From the NCBI GenBank assembly GCA_964429695.1, contig CAYSCS010000087.1, positions 24,706 to 88,705 on the forward strand: 64,000 bases of DNA, read 5' to 3'. The position numbers and the translations under genes were made by a program. The notes beneath the pieces were generated by a model, which saw only the letters and a program-made list of their open reading frames with translations, searched no databases and was not told where the DNA came from. The DNA comes from CAYSCS01 sp964429695 (lineage in GTDB: Bacteria > Acidobacteriota > Aminicenantia > Aminicenantales > Aminicenantaceae). Shown here piece after piece: positions 17,843 through 27,589 of this stretch; within the stretch, counting starts at the first letter, position 1; the number at the start of each line of letters is the position of its first letter.

Positions 17843-19885
17843 ATGAAAAAAAAAGAACTCCTCTTTCTCTTAATCCTTTCTTTGACTCTTTTTGGTATTT
17901 ACTGGAAGACATTTAATTATGAACTAATCTGGGATTCCAAAATCTTCTTCAAAAATAATAGATTTCTGCTTGAAGATAAGCCACTCTACCACGCTTTTGA
18001 ACTCGGTTACTTCAAGCAGAAGTTGGCCACAAGAAGCAGCTATTACAGACCCATCACTGTCCTTACCTTTCTCCTCGAAGAAAAAATATGGGGGCTTAAG
18101 AATATGACCATGAGGCTTGTAAACCTCATGATTTACATCTTGTCACTCTTATTTATTTATTTTTTCCTGAAGAATCAATCCTTGAAAGAAAATTTTGCAG
18201 AAATTGCGACCCTTCTTTTTGCGCTCTTTCCTCTTAACTCTGATAACATTATCTGGGTAGTTGGAAGGTGTGATCTGCTGCTTCTTCTCTGGGCAGGGAT
18301 GACCATCTATTTCCTTGACCTTTACTTGAGGAGAAAAAAAAACATTTATCTCCTTTATTCTTCCTTTGGTTATGTATGTGGGCTCCTCTCCAAGGAGGCT
18401 TTTTTCTTCTTCTTACCCATATTCATTCTCTACGAATTCCTGAAAAGAAAAAAGATTACCTTCCCTTATCATCTTTCCTTACTATTGATCACAGCCTCTT
18501 TCTTCTTCATAAAAACAAAGTTCTTAGGCATAAAAAACCTGCGGATTGTTTTCCATTCTAATCTCCTACAAAACCTCTTTGAAACACTCTCGGCCTTGGG
18601 ATTCTATTTGAAATCTATTTTTTTCCCTTTAAACTATGACATGTTTCTCCCCCTTTGGGAAATAACTAATTCTCTTTATATAGGACTGGGAATCTTGTTC
18701 CTCCTTCTCCTTGGCTGCATGGGATTTATCACTCTGAAAAAAAAAGAGTTGATGATACCGCTTTCTCTAATTGTCTTTTTCCTTGCCGGACACATCATCC
18801 TCATCTTTACTCTCATTTTTCCTTTTAAAGTGTACACTCGCTATATGATGATTCCGGTGCTTGGTTTTGTATGGATTTTTACTCATTTTATGGTGCAGAT
18901 AAAAGAGAAACTAAAATTTCTCACAGTCATGTTACTCCTCCTCCTCTTCATTCCCGCTATAGTCATCCATAGCTATAATTACAGAACCGAGCTAAGCTTT
19001 TTTCAGAGAGCACTCAAGTCTTCTCCCCAAAATAGCTTTATCCTCTATTCTATTGCAGACATTTATTATGAAAAAGGTGACTATCTCCTTGCAGAGCTTT
19101 ATTTGAATCGTGCCCTCTCTTATAAGATGGAAAAGCAGGCAGCAATGTTAATCACTCTCCGCTATGCTGACATCGAATTTATCAGGGCTAAATATGATTT
19201 AGTCATAAGATGGATAGAGAGCCTTAAAGCCTTTTACTCTGCCTCGACTCAGATTGGTCCTTATATTCTCTTTCATTCCAACCACCAAAAGGCGCTGGTC
19301 TACATGAATCAGGGTAAATTTGAGCTCGCAGAGTCCGCTTTTCAGAAAAATATCCAAGCTTTCGAAGAGATGGAGGACTCCTACAAGGAACTCTATACGC
19401 TCTATGTTGGTCATAATTTCTGGGATAAGGCAAAAGATTTAGAAGCCATGATGAAAACTAAATTTCCCTTTGCTCGAGGGATTGAAACCCCACAATTGGA
19501 GCGGCACTTTAAATCCCTCTCCCCTGAAGAAAAATTGAAATTCTACATTCTCCACAAGAATTTCATAAAAGGAATCGAAATCCTTGAGGGTCTCGAGCGG
19601 CAAACGAATGAAGACAAAATTCTTCTTGCAAGACTCTATTACCGTGCGGGGAAAGAAAAGGAGGGAGAAAAATTAATTCATGAGATTTATTCTCGAGGTA
19701 AGAATGACTATCAGCTCATGAATACCTTGGGGAATTTTTATTTAAGAGAGTTTCTGAGAGTTGAAGAGGCCCTTTATTTTTTCAGAAAATCTCTTGAACT
19801 CAACCCTTCTCAGCCTGATCTTATCTTTTTGACAAATCGCCTCATTCATGATTATCTGGAGAAGCTGAAAAAAGTTTGGTATTAA
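17843..19885 (+). CDS. Polytopic membrane protein with C-terminal TPR repeats (TMTC/GT-C-like)
   Basis: Residues 1-380 contain about ten hydrophobic segments with an early luminal loop (WDSKIFFKNNRFLL), the layout of GT-C glycosyltransferases and TMTC proteins. Residues from about 390 to the end carry helical tetratricopeptide-like repeats (for example SFILYSIADIYYEKGDYLLAELYLNRAL). The C-terminal TPRs would be periplasmic. It may transfer sugars to envelope proteins, but no catalytic residue can be assigned with confidence. AGGGAG lies 5 nt upstream of the ATG. Its stop is only 6 nt from the convergent V-ATPase operon end. Confidence 0.65.
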   Translation: MKKKELLFLLILSLTLFGIYWKTFNYELIWDSKIFFKNNRFLLEDKPLYHAFELGYFKQKLATRSSYYRPITVLTFLLEEKIWGLKNMTMRLVNLMIYILSLLFIYFFLKNQSLKENFAEIATLLFALFPLNSDNIIWVVGRCDLLLLLWAGMTIYFLDLYLRRKKNIYLLYSSFGYVCGLLSKEAFFFFLPIFILYEFLKRKKITFPYHLSLLLITASFFFIKTKFLGIKNLRIVFHSNLLQNLFETLSALGFYLKSIFFPLNYDMFLPLWEITNSLYIGLGILFLLLLGCMGFITLKKKELMIPLSLIVFFLAGHIILIFTLIFPFKVYTRYMMIPVLGFVWIFTHFMVQIKEKLKFLTVMLLLLLFIPAIVIHSYNYRTELSFFQRALKSSPQNSFILYSIADIYYEKGDYLLAELYLNRALSYKMEKQAAMLITLRYADIEFIRAKYDLVIRWIESLKAFYSASTQIGPYILFHSNHQKALVYMNQGKFELAESAFQKNIQAFEEMEDSYKELYTLYVGHNFWDKAKDLEAMMKTKFPFARGIETPQLERHFKSLSPEEKLKFYILHKNFIKGIEILEGLERQTNEDKILLARLYYRAGKEKEGEKLIHEIYSRGKNDYQLMNTLGNFYLREFLRVEEALYFFRKSLELNPSQPDLIFLTNRLIHDYLEKLKKVWY

Positions 19886-19891
19886 TGAAGC

Positions 19892-20503
19892 TCAATGGGC
19901 TCTGACGATTTCTTTAACACGCATGAGCTGGACTTGATAAGAGCGCTCCATTTCTTCCAACCGGCTGGAGATGTATTTAATGGTTTCTTTAATGTTAGGA
20001 ATGAGGATAAACTCCAAGGCATTCACTCTTCGCCTCGTGGTTTCAATCTCATGGGAAAGAAGCTGGGCTGCTTTCCAGAGACGTGCCATTTCTAGAAGAT
20101 CATCCATCAATTCTCCGCACTTTTTAAGCCCCACATCGAGCTCTCCTTCAGTATTCAGCAAATCGTAATCGGAGAAAATAAGGTCCTTTTTCTCAAAATA
20201 AGGTATTATTAGATTAAAAAGCCTCTCCTTCCTTGCTTCAACAATCAATCTCCCTTCAGGTATAAGGCTTTCGAGCTCTCTGAGTGAGCTTCTTGTTCGA
20301 GCAAGGGCAAAAGAAAGGAAGACCTTCTCCATTTTGCTCTTAACTTTTCCCTGAACTTCCGAGAGCTGACGCATGAGTTCCAGAAACCTTCTCATCAGTT
20401 CTTCGAGTTTATCCTTCAGGAGTTTATGCCCCCTCTCTGCAAGAACAAGCCTTCTCCTCAGCCTGAGAAGCTCCATCCTGTTAGGATTTACAGAAAGCCT
20501 CAT
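19892..20503 (-). CDS. ntpD: V-type ATP synthase/ATPase subunit D
   Basis: Central rotor shaft subunit of the V/A-type ATPase. The protein is a long helical hairpin beginning NPNRMELLRLRRRLVLAERGHKLLKDK, the diagnostic V-ATPase D pattern, and ending in an Arg-rich basic helix. The length of 203 aa is normal. It is the last gene of the operon and overlaps the subunit B stop by 4 nt. It ends 6 nt from the convergent GT-C gene with no room for a separate terminator. Confidence 0.95.
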   Translation of the reverse strand: MRLSVNPNRMELLRLRRRLVLAERGHKLLKDKLEELMRRFLELMRQLSEVQGKVKSKMEKVFLSFALARTRSSLRELESLIPEGRLIVEARKERLFNLIIPYFEKKDLIFSDYDLLNTEGELDVGLKKCGELMDDLLEMARLWKAAQLLSHEIETTRRRVNALEFILIPNIKETIKYISSRLEEMERSYQVQLMRVKEIVRAH

Positions 20504-21873
20504 TTTACAGAGTAATATTTTTTTAAATACTCGGGGCGAACTCTCTTTAGCTCTGAAAGGGGTAGCATTCTCAGTAGCTTCCAGCCCAGCTCTAAAGTTT
20601 CTCCAATCGAGCGGGCTTCAAATTCACCCTGCCTGACGAACTCATTCTCGAAATCATCCGCAAATTTTAAATAAAGTCTATCAACCTCAGTCAAAGCTGC
20701 CTCTCCAAGGATGAGTGCCAATTCCCTCGCCTCCTTTCCCCTTGCATAACAAGCAAACAATTGATTCAGGACATCAGCATGGTCCCCTCTTGTCTTTCCT
20801 TCTCCGATCCCTTTATCTTTAAGCCTGGAAAGGCTGGGGAGCACATCTATGGGAGGATAGATACCCTTACGATGAATTTCCCTGCTGAGCATTATCTGCC
20901 CCTCTGTTATATACCCAGTCAGGTCAGCAATGGGGTGAGTCTTATCATCTTCAGGCATGGTCAAAATCGGGATGAGAGTTATTGAACCCTTTTTACCCTT
21001 GATTCTCCCTGCTCTTTCATACATAGAAGCAAGGTCTGTGTAAAGATACCCTGGGTACCCTCTTCGACCGGGAATTTCCTTCCGGGCAGCGGAAATTTCT
21101 CTGAGAGCTTCAGCGTAGAAGGTCATGTCCATAAGAATCACAAGCACATGCATCTCAAGTTCAAATGCTAGATACTCTGCACAGCTCAGAGCTAGCCGGG
21201 GAGTAGCTATGCGTTCTATGGGAGGCTCGTTGGCTAGATTAAGAAAAAGAACAGCCCTTTCAAGAGCGCCCGTGTTTCTAAAATCCTCGATGAAGAAATT
21301 TGCCTCTTCAAAGGTAATTCCCATGGCCCCAAATACAACTGCAAACTTTTCCTCCTTGCCCAAGACTGTGGCCTGACGGGCAATCTGAGCCGCTATTCTT
21401 GCATGAGGTAGGCCGCTACCGGAAAAGATGGGGAGCTTCTGACCTCTTACAAGAGGGTTCATCCCGTCTATAGAAGAAATCCCAGTCTGAATGAATTCTG
21501 AAGGGTAATCTCTCGCATCGGGATTTATAGGACTTCCATTTATATCAAGCATCTTGCTTGCAATTATTCTGGGGCCTCTATCTTTAGGGTTTCCTGAACC
21601 GTCAAAGATTCTGCCGATTATCTCCTCTGAAACTCCGAGTTGTTGAGAGCGCCCGAGGAATCTCACCCGAGATTTATCCACATCCAAACCCACCGTGCCT
21701 TCAAAGACTTGAACTACCGCCCTTTCTGTGGAGACATCGAGAACAGTCCCACGGCGAAGATAGCCATCCGCGCTTTCTATTTCCACCAGTTCCCCGTATT
21801 TAACATCCCTTATTTTCTCCACCACCAGCAGAGGTCCTACGATATTCGAAACAGTCAAATATTCCTTAAACAT
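20500..21873 (-). CDS. ntpB: V-type ATPase subunit B (regulatory, non-catalytic)
   Basis: Regulatory partner of subunit A in the A3B3 head. As expected for B subunits the P-loop is replaced: SGSGLPH at 151-157 instead of GxxxxGKT. LEMHVLVILMDMTFYAEALRE and GRRGYPGYLYTDLASMYERAG are the typical blocks. The length of 457 aa is standard. The gene follows subunit A after 9 nt and overlaps subunit D by 4 nt. Confidence 0.96.
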   Translation of the reverse strand: MFKEYLTVSNIVGPLLVVEKIRDVKYGELVEIESADGYLRRGTVLDVSTERAVVQVFEGTVGLDVDKSRVRFLGRSQQLGVSEEIIGRIFDGSGNPKDRGPRIIASKMLDINGSPINPDARDYPSEFIQTGISSIDGMNPLVRGQKLPIFSGSGLPHARIAAQIARQATVLGKEEKFAVVFGAMGITFEEANFFIEDFRNTGALERAVLFLNLANEPPIERIATPRLALSCAEYLAFELEMHVLVILMDMTFYAEALREISAARKEIPGRRGYPGYLYTDLASMYERAGRIKGKKGSITLIPILTMPEDDKTHPIADLTGYITEGQIMLSREIHRKGIYPPIDVLPSLSRLKDKGIGEGKTRGDHADVLNQLFACYARGKEARELALILGEAALTEVDRLYLKFADDFENEFVRQGEFEARSIGETLELGWKLLRMLPLSELKRVRPEYLKKYYSVK

Positions 21874-21882
21874 TCTTCCCTC

Positions 21883-23640
21883 TCACATTTTGCTTTCACC
21901 AAGTTGTTTAAAGGAATTCGAAACTTCGATGTATATCTCAAGAAGAGAAACATCATCTTCAGGAAGATATTTCATCTTAGATATTTTTTCCCGAACCGGA
22001 AGCGAAAGAATTTCCTCTAATCCTCTTCCTTCCTCCAAAGCCCTCAAGCCTAGACGGTGAAAATGAATAATCGTCCTTAGCATCAGGTATTGTTTACGTA
22101 GGGATGAATAAGTGTCATGAGGATGAAAGGCGTTCTGGTGGAGAAAATCTTCACGCAGTGAACGGGCTGATTCAAGAGTGAGTCTCTCCCTGGCTGAAAG
22201 AGATTCGATACCGACAAGGCGAGCTATCTCCAGGAGCTCTGCTTCCTCTTCGAGAATCTGCATCGCTTCTTGCCTGAGCATGGTGAAATCTTCTGCTACA
22301 TGTTCATTGAGGAAATCCTTTATGTTCTCAACATAAAGAGAATAGCTCAAAAGCCAGTTTATGGCTGGAAAGTGACGCATGTTTGCCAGCCTGTCATCTA
22401 AAGCCCAAAAAACTTTGACCACCTTTAATGTTGCTTGAACTACAGGGTCTGAAAGGTCTCCTCCTGGAGGAGAAACTGCACCTATCACACTCAAAGCTCC
22501 CTCTCTCTTCGATGATGCTAGGCAAATTACCTTACCCGCTCTCTCGTAGAACTCTGCAATACGGCTGGCAAGATAAGCAGGGTAACCCTCTTCTCCTGGC
22601 ATCTCTTCCATACGACCTGAAATTTCTCTCAACGCTTCTGCCCAACGACTTGAGGAATCGGCCATAAGGGCTACAGAATATCCCATGTCTCTAAAATATT
22701 CAGCGATAGTCATTCCTGTGTAAATCGATGCCTCACGAGCTGCCACAGGCATGTTGGAGGTGTTAGCAATAATAACTGTTCTTTCAAGAAGTGGATATCC
22801 AGTATGGGGGTCAAGGAGCTCAGGGAAACTGAGAAGAAGGTCTGCCACTTCATTTCCTCTTTCTCCACAAGCAACAAAAACTATGACTTGAGCATCACAC
22901 CATTTGGCAAGCTGGTGCTGGACAACAGTTTTTCCGCTCCCGAATGGTCCAGGCACACATGCTGTCCCGCCTTTAGCAAGGGGGAAAAGTGTATCGAGCA
23001 CTCTCTGGCCACTGGTAAGAGGTTCATCAGGTATGAGCCGTTCATAGACTTCTCTATTCTTTCTTACCGCCCAAGTTTGATACATCTTAATTTCTTTTAA
23101 AGAATCCCCACAGTCGATTTTGGCTACCACTTCTTCAACCGTATATTCACCTCCTCTTATTTCAGCCACTTTTCCCTCACATCCAACTGGAACCATGACC
23201 TTGTGTTTGATGAGCCGAGTCTCATCCACCTCTCCTAAAATATCACCTGTCTTCACTTCCTGCCCGGGTTGAACAAGGGGGGTAAAATTCCATTTCTTCT
23301 CTCGGTCTAAAGGGGGCAATTCAATCCCTCTTATTACATAATCGCCCTCTTTTTTTCGGATGACATCGAGCGGCCTCTGAATCCCGTCATAAATAGAACC
23401 CACAAGACCTGGCCCCAGTTCAACACTCAGAGGTTTTCCTGTTAAAAACACAGGTTCCCCAGGACCTATTCCAGTCGTATCTTCATAGACCTGGATGAAG
23501 GCTTTTTCTTCCCTAAGCTCGATTATCTCTCCGATGAGCTTCAGGTTCCCAACCTTCACCATGTCATACATTTTTGCCCCAAGGCAGCCTGTAGCCACAA
23601 CCAAGGGGCCTGCGACGCGAATGATCTTTCCCTCTTGCAT
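21883..23640 (-). CDS. ntpA: V-type ATPase catalytic subunit A
   Basis: Catalytic nucleotide-binding subunit. Walker A GPFGSGKT at 231-238, GERG motif near 258, and SSRWAEALREISGRMEEMPG downstream. The non-homologous region between residues 110 and 200 marks it as V/A-type rather than F-type beta. The length of 585 aa is standard. AGAGG lies 5 nt upstream of the ATG. It sits between subunits F and B, the conserved operon position. Confidence 0.97.
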   Translation of the reverse strand: MQEGKIIRVAGPLVVATGCLGAKMYDMVKVGNLKLIGEIIELREEKAFIQVYEDTTGIGPGEPVFLTGKPLSVELGPGLVGSIYDGIQRPLDVIRKKEGDYVIRGIELPPLDREKKWNFTPLVQPGQEVKTGDILGEVDETRLIKHKVMVPVGCEGKVAEIRGGEYTVEEVVAKIDCGDSLKEIKMYQTWAVRKNREVYERLIPDEPLTSGQRVLDTLFPLAKGGTACVPGPFGSGKTVVQHQLAKWCDAQVIVFVACGERGNEVADLLLSFPELLDPHTGYPLLERTVIIANTSNMPVAAREASIYTGMTIAEYFRDMGYSVALMADSSSRWAEALREISGRMEEMPGEEGYPAYLASRIAEFYERAGKVICLASSKREGALSVIGAVSPPGGDLSDPVVQATLKVVKVFWALDDRLANMRHFPAINWLLSYSLYVENIKDFLNEHVAEDFTMLRQEAMQILEEEAELLEIARLVGIESLSARERLTLESARSLREDFLHQNAFHPHDTYSSLRKQYLMLRTIIHFHRLGLRALEEGRGLEEILSLPVREKISKMKYLPEDDVSLLEIYIEVSNSFKQLGESKM

Positions 23641-23641
23641 T

Positions 23642-23968
23642 TTAGCCTCTTCTTTTAACCAATGAATCCGAACCAGTGGCGATAATCGCCATCTCTTTCA
23701 TCTTCACTTCCAGATAATCTAAAATTTTGCGGTGATCAGAAAATCCGAGAACTACAGGAAAAACCTTTTTTTGAAAGGATTTTATTTCTTTTTCCAATTG
23801 GGCAAAAAAAACCTCATGAAGAAAACAGAGGCTAAAACCCTCTTCCTCGACTGTGCTCAACGCCTTCTTAGCCTCCTCAAGGTTACGACAGGGAAATACT
23901 TTAAATCCGACGGCTTTCAGCCCAAACACCAAATCGCCCTCTCCAATGACTGCTACCTTCTCAAACAT
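23642..23968 (-). CDS. ntpG: V-type ATPase subunit F
   Basis: Small central-stalk subunit (NtpG in Enterococcus nomenclature). From the internal ATG at 23968 the protein starts FEKVAVIGEGDLVFGLKAVGF, the usual subunit F start, and is 109 aa, the usual size. The frame extends upstream to 24025, but that would add an atypical leader and a 65-nt overlap with subunit C, so the short form is preferred (8-nt overlap). The neighbours are C upstream and A downstream. Confidence 0.88.
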   Translation of the reverse strand: MFEKVAVIGEGDLVFGLKAVGFKVFPCRNLEEAKKALSTVEEEGFSLCFLHEVFFAQLEKEIKSFQKKVFPVVLGFSDHRKILDYLEVKMKEMAIIATGSDSLVKRRG

Positions 23969-24746
23969 AGGTCTTATGAATCCTTTCCTTAAGAATATCG
24001 GGTGAAATTTGGGTGAGCTTACCAATTCCTACAAGCCTAATGAGTTCGAGCTCCTTTCTTTTAGCTATGGCGTAAGCAAACACGGGTTCAGGACCAAAGA
24101 CTATAAATTTTGCACCCTGAAGAAACCTCATCAAGAAATCCTCAATTTCTCTTTCCAGAATGATGAAAGTTTCCTTCTCAGAAAGAAAATTAACGGCACG
24201 GACCCAGAGTTCATGATAAGGAGTGGTTGAGAGTCTATCTCCCAGTTCATAAAGAGAAAGAGGAAAACCTTTAACAAAAGTCTCTCCCTCCACGAACCCT
24301 CCTTCCATAATCCATTGTTTTAGTTTCTGAGGGGGAAGGCTCAGGTATTTTATGCGACAGAAAATCTTTAAGTTACCTAAATCAATTTTATGGCGAAGAT
24401 AATCGACGATAAAAGAATAACCCACGTCCTTGGCAATGGCTAGAGATACCTGGGGTCTGTGTTCGTTCAAGAGGATGTCAACAATTTCCCTCTCGAGAAT
24501 AATTTTTTCCATGAGGTTGAGGAGGAGGCCTTTTTCTCTCTCTATAAACTCATCTAGTTCTTGAGAATCCCTTATTTCAATCATCTCCTCGGAGAATTTT
24601 CCAGCATCGAAAATTATTTTCATTGCCGAGCTGATATCCTTTCCTAAGGCAGCCTCCTTGAAAACAGAATCGTTTACTAAAAACTTCTCCAGCGCACGAA
24701 CCCTGCCTACAGAATATGCGTAATCAAGTCTTGAGCGCTTTTTCAT
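23961..24746 (-). CDS. ntpC: V-type ATPase subunit C (short form)
   Basis: Socket subunit linking the rotor ring to the central shaft. The C-terminal block GPEPVFAYAIAKRKELELIRLVGIGK is the conserved subunit C/d end. At 261 aa it is noticeably shorter than the usual 330 or so, mostly from loss in the middle, so one of the pseudo-repeats is probably trimmed. The ATG overlaps the subunit E stop (ATGA). The low similarity outside the C-terminus is normal for this subunit. Confidence 0.88.
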   Translation of the reverse strand: MKKRSRLDYAYSVGRVRALEKFLVNDSVFKEAALGKDISSAMKIIFDAGKFSEEMIEIRDSQELDEFIEREKGLLLNLMEKIILEREIVDILLNEHRPQVSLAIAKDVGYSFIVDYLRHKIDLGNLKIFCRIKYLSLPPQKLKQWIMEGGFVEGETFVKGFPLSLYELGDRLSTTPYHELWVRAVNFLSEKETFIILEREIEDFLMRFLQGAKFIVFGPEPVFAYAIAKRKELELIRLVGIGKLTQISPDILKERIHKTYV

Positions 24747-25159
24747 AAATTGAGAACCTCGGCTATATATTTTTCTAACTTCAAACGCATCTCTTCTTTC
24801 AATCTCTTCTTGTCTAAAGGAATTTCTTCTTCTCCATCTTTCAGAATAACCTTCCTCTTGAGGATTTTCTTCTGTAAGTCTTCACTCTCAAAAGCTTTTT
24901 CTAAAACTTCTTCTATCAATCTCCGCTTGGAATCGAGGATTTGAATCTTCCTCTCCAAGCGTGCCTGGGTTAAGATTCTTCTCGCCTCGAGATTTGCCTG
25001 GCGTTCAGCTTCTCTGATTAGTACATCTGAGGCTTGTTTTGCTTCCTTTTCTGCTTCTTCTTTAATCTTAATTGCTTTCATCTTGGCTTCACTCACAATT
25101 TTTTCTACTTCAACCCGAGCATCCTGGTGAATCTTTTCGAGAATTTTTTCCAGACTCAT
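24743..25159 (-). CDS. ntpE: V-type ATPase subunit E (short form)
   Basis: Peripheral-stalk subunit. Residues 1-90 form an Ala/Lys/Glu-rich coiled coil (KAIKIKEEAEKEAKQASD), pairing with subunit H/G. The C-terminal globular domain is reduced: the whole protein is 138 aa against about 190 in most V/A-ATPases. It overlaps subunit C by 4 nt. The start lacks a strong Shine-Dalgarno but follows subunit K by only 13 nt. Confidence 0.82.
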   Translation of the reverse strand: MSLEKILEKIHQDARVEVEKIVSEAKMKAIKIKEEAEKEAKQASDVLIREAERQANLEARRILTQARLERKIQILDSKRRLIEEVLEKAFESEDLQKKILKRKVILKDGEEEIPLDKKRLKEEMRLKLEKYIAEVLNL

Positions 25160-25172
25160 ATCTATCTTTTAT

Positions 25173-25646
25173 TTAAAGTTTTATTCCATTTAAGAGAAGG
25201 ATGGTGATAAGAAGACCCAAGACTGCATATGTCTCTACTAGTGCGGCCATGATCAAAGGCTTCATCAGGTCCTTGGGTTGCTTTGCCACCATATAAACGC
25301 CCGAGGCACACACCTTCCCCTGGTGAATACCAGAGATAAGTCCTGCAAAAGCCACAGGTAGACAAGAAATTAGAATTTGCCAACCCTGAAAGACTGAAGG
25401 GTAAACAACTTGAGCACTGGTAAGACCCACTTTAAGAATCACGAGAAACGCACTCAAGAATCCGTAAATTCCCTGCGTTCCAGGAAGGGCAACGAGAAGC
25501 AATAAACTCCCAAATTTTTCTGGGTCTTCACTCATCACCCCGCTTGAAGCTTGACCAGCAAGACCAACACCTATTGAAGAACCGATGGCTCCAAGGATGA
25601 CGGCCAACGCCCCTCCCAATATTGCCAAGGTTAACCCTAAAGCCAT
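25173..25646 (-). CDS. ntpK: V-type ATPase membrane ring subunit K, Na+-type ligand set
   Basis: Rotor-ring proteolipid of the 16-kDa type: two fused helical hairpins, 157 aa, four transmembrane helices. The ion site can be read off: LPGTQGIYG (54-62, giving T57, Q58 and Y61), Q109 in GIHQGK and E138 in VETYAVLG. The same Leu/Thr/Gln/Gln/Glu/Tyr set binds Na+ in Enterococcus hirae NtpK. The first hairpin carries Gln58 where a proton-type c subunit would have an acid. GAGGAGG lies 5 nt before the ATG. The inference is a Na+-pumping or Na+-driven enzyme. Confidence 0.93.
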   Translation of the reverse strand: MALGLTLAILGGALAVILGAIGSSIGVGLAGQASSGVMSEDPEKFGSLLLLVALPGTQGIYGFLSAFLVILKVGLTSAQVVYPSVFQGWQILISCLPVAFAGLISGIHQGKVCASGVYMVAKQPKDLMKPLIMAALVETYAVLGLLITILLLNGIKL

Positions 25647-25672
25647 TTTTTCCTCCTCAATTATTCAAAATT

Positions 25673-27583
25673 CTACACAAATTCTACATATTTCCCCTGG
25701 AGAGAAAAGGGTTTGAACGGATTTCCTCCAGCCCTAAAGAACTTGCTGAAAAACTCTACGAACTGAAGACGCATTGAATGAACGAATCCCCCCAAAAAGC
25801 TTATGGCCATGTTAAAAAGATGGCCTCCGAGGAAGATAAGGGCTGCGAAAAGCCAGCCCAACCAGGGAATGCCAAGAGCAGTTCGACACAGGGTGTTAAC
25901 CACCATGGCGATTACACTCGTCGCCAACCCCAAAGCAAGAAGCCGCGAATAAGAAAGTATGTCTGCAAGATAACGCGAAATGTCGTAGAGACTGTAAAGA
26001 CCACCAAAAAAGCGGGCCAGTGGATTTCGTTTAGGGGAAGCGAAGAAAATAATCGCAGAAGCGCCTATGATTGATAATAATCCCCAAAGAGAATGCCTCT
26101 TTACTCCATAGAGAAGAAGCGAAGGAAGCAGAAGAAGCCATCCTCCCTGAACAAAAATAGCTTGAAAAAAATCCCTTTCTTTTAATTTGGAAACCATGCT
26201 CAAGAAAGTCCCATACCAAACCTGAAAAAATCCCAGAATAAGGGAAAGCAAAAGAAAAGAAAGTGGATCTCGGAGAGGATCAAGGACCATGAGTCTTCTC
26301 AAGGGAATGCCAAACCAACCTCCCACGAGTGTTCCGAAGATGACTGTAGAAACTCCAAGAATGCTGAGTAATCTTAAAAATTGAAGGAGTCCGCCCCTCG
26401 GTTTAAAGCGTTTTATGTATAAGAGGCTGAAAAGAGCAGCGAGGAAACCATAACCTGCCTCGCTTACACACAGACCAACAAACAAAAAAAAGAAAGGAGC
26501 AAGGGGGAGAGTGGGGTCCAGTGATCCCTGCTGGGGTAGACCGTAGAGTTTAGTCACAATCTCAAAAGGCTTTAAAGCTGGAGGATTTTCGAGGATAACA
26601 GGGGGTTCTTCCTCTGGAAGAGGGTCTCTGAAGTACATCTCCAGGAAATCAGAAAAAAACTCTGTCTTTGACTTCAGCTTTTCAATATCTGAAGACCGCA
26701 CCCATCCTTCTAAAAGGAATACCTTCTCTGTCTCTCCAAGGAAGGAAGAAGAGATGAGTTTCTCTTTCTCACTCAGTAATACGTCATGAATGAGCATCAG
26801 CTTTTCTCTATGAACCAGATTCTCACGGGCTTTCATTTCCAGGTCCCTAAATTTTCTTTTTCTGAGCTCAATCTCTTTTCTAATTTTTTCCCGAAGCTTC
26901 GGGACAGAATCTTCCTCATCAGCCATGAGCAGAAGAGACTCGGGGAAAAAGATGGAGTTAAAATTCAACTCCTTGAGGATTTGTTCTATCTGATTCTTTT
27001 CGCTCGTGGAAAAGATTATCAAGAGATAAACGTTTCTTTTTTCCTGCCCGATGATTCCATACCAAAAAGGCTCATCTTCAAATCTTTTCTCGAAATCCTC
27101 GGTCCTCGAATGGGGAATCCAGCCGAGGCTAATCTCTGTAGACTCGGTAGGTTTGAGTTTCTTTATGGGAATTTCCAATCTCTCAAGCGGCGCAAGAAAT
27201 TCCTGTTCTTTCTCCAGGAATCTAATCTCCGCGAGTAACTCATTCTTTTCTCTTTCAAGTTCTTCAATTTTACTCAACACAGAGTGGTAATCAAAGTTGA
27301 GAATTCTCTTCCTTTCCTCTATCTTGAGCCTTGGCTTTTGAGAAAACAATCTCCCTAGACCCCCACCTCCCTCCCATTGAGATAGAATTTGCAAGGCTTG
27401 AGAAATACGGTAAATTTCCTCTTCAACATGGGCAAGATCAAAATCTGGAGTATTAAGCCATGACTCTTTTTCGCTAATGCTTTCAAGCTGAATCAAACTG
27501 CTTTCCTGAAGAATTGAAAGAAGTTCCTCTTTCACTTCGCGATACGCGATAATCTGAACCTTGCTAATTGCAGCGATTGCCAT
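25673..27583 (-). CDS. ntpI: V-type ATPase subunit I (membrane stator, a-subunit equivalent)
   Basis: Stator that forms the ion half-channels. Residues 1-330 form a soluble, coiled-coil-rich cytoplasmic arm (ELEREKNELLAEIRFLEKEQEFL). Residues 350-636 hold about seven transmembrane helices, including the conserved SYxRLLALGLATSVIA-type block (SYSRLLALGLATSVIAM) and GGxVHSMRLQFVEFFSKFF near the C-terminus. The length of 636 aa is normal. TAGGAG lies 4 nt upstream of the ATG. It follows subunit H by 6 nt. Confidence 0.95.
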   Translation of the reverse strand: MAIAAISKVQIIAYREVKEELLSILQESSLIQLESISEKESWLNTPDFDLAHVEEEIYRISQALQILSQWEGGGGLGRLFSQKPRLKIEERKRILNFDYHSVLSKIEELEREKNELLAEIRFLEKEQEFLAPLERLEIPIKKLKPTESTEISLGWIPHSRTEDFEKRFEDEPFWYGIIGQEKRNVYLLIIFSTSEKNQIEQILKELNFNSIFFPESLLLMADEEDSVPKLREKIRKEIELRKRKFRDLEMKARENLVHREKLMLIHDVLLSEKEKLISSSFLGETEKVFLLEGWVRSSDIEKLKSKTEFFSDFLEMYFRDPLPEEEPPVILENPPALKPFEIVTKLYGLPQQGSLDPTLPLAPFFFLFVGLCVSEAGYGFLAALFSLLYIKRFKPRGGLLQFLRLLSILGVSTVIFGTLVGGWFGIPLRRLMVLDPLRDPLSFLLLSLILGFFQVWYGTFLSMVSKLKERDFFQAIFVQGGWLLLLPSLLLYGVKRHSLWGLLSIIGASAIIFFASPKRNPLARFFGGLYSLYDISRYLADILSYSRLLALGLATSVIAMVVNTLCRTALGIPWLGWLFAALIFLGGHLFNMAISFLGGFVHSMRLQFVEFFSKFFRAGGNPFKPFSLQGKYVEFV

Positions 27584-27589
27584 TAGCTC

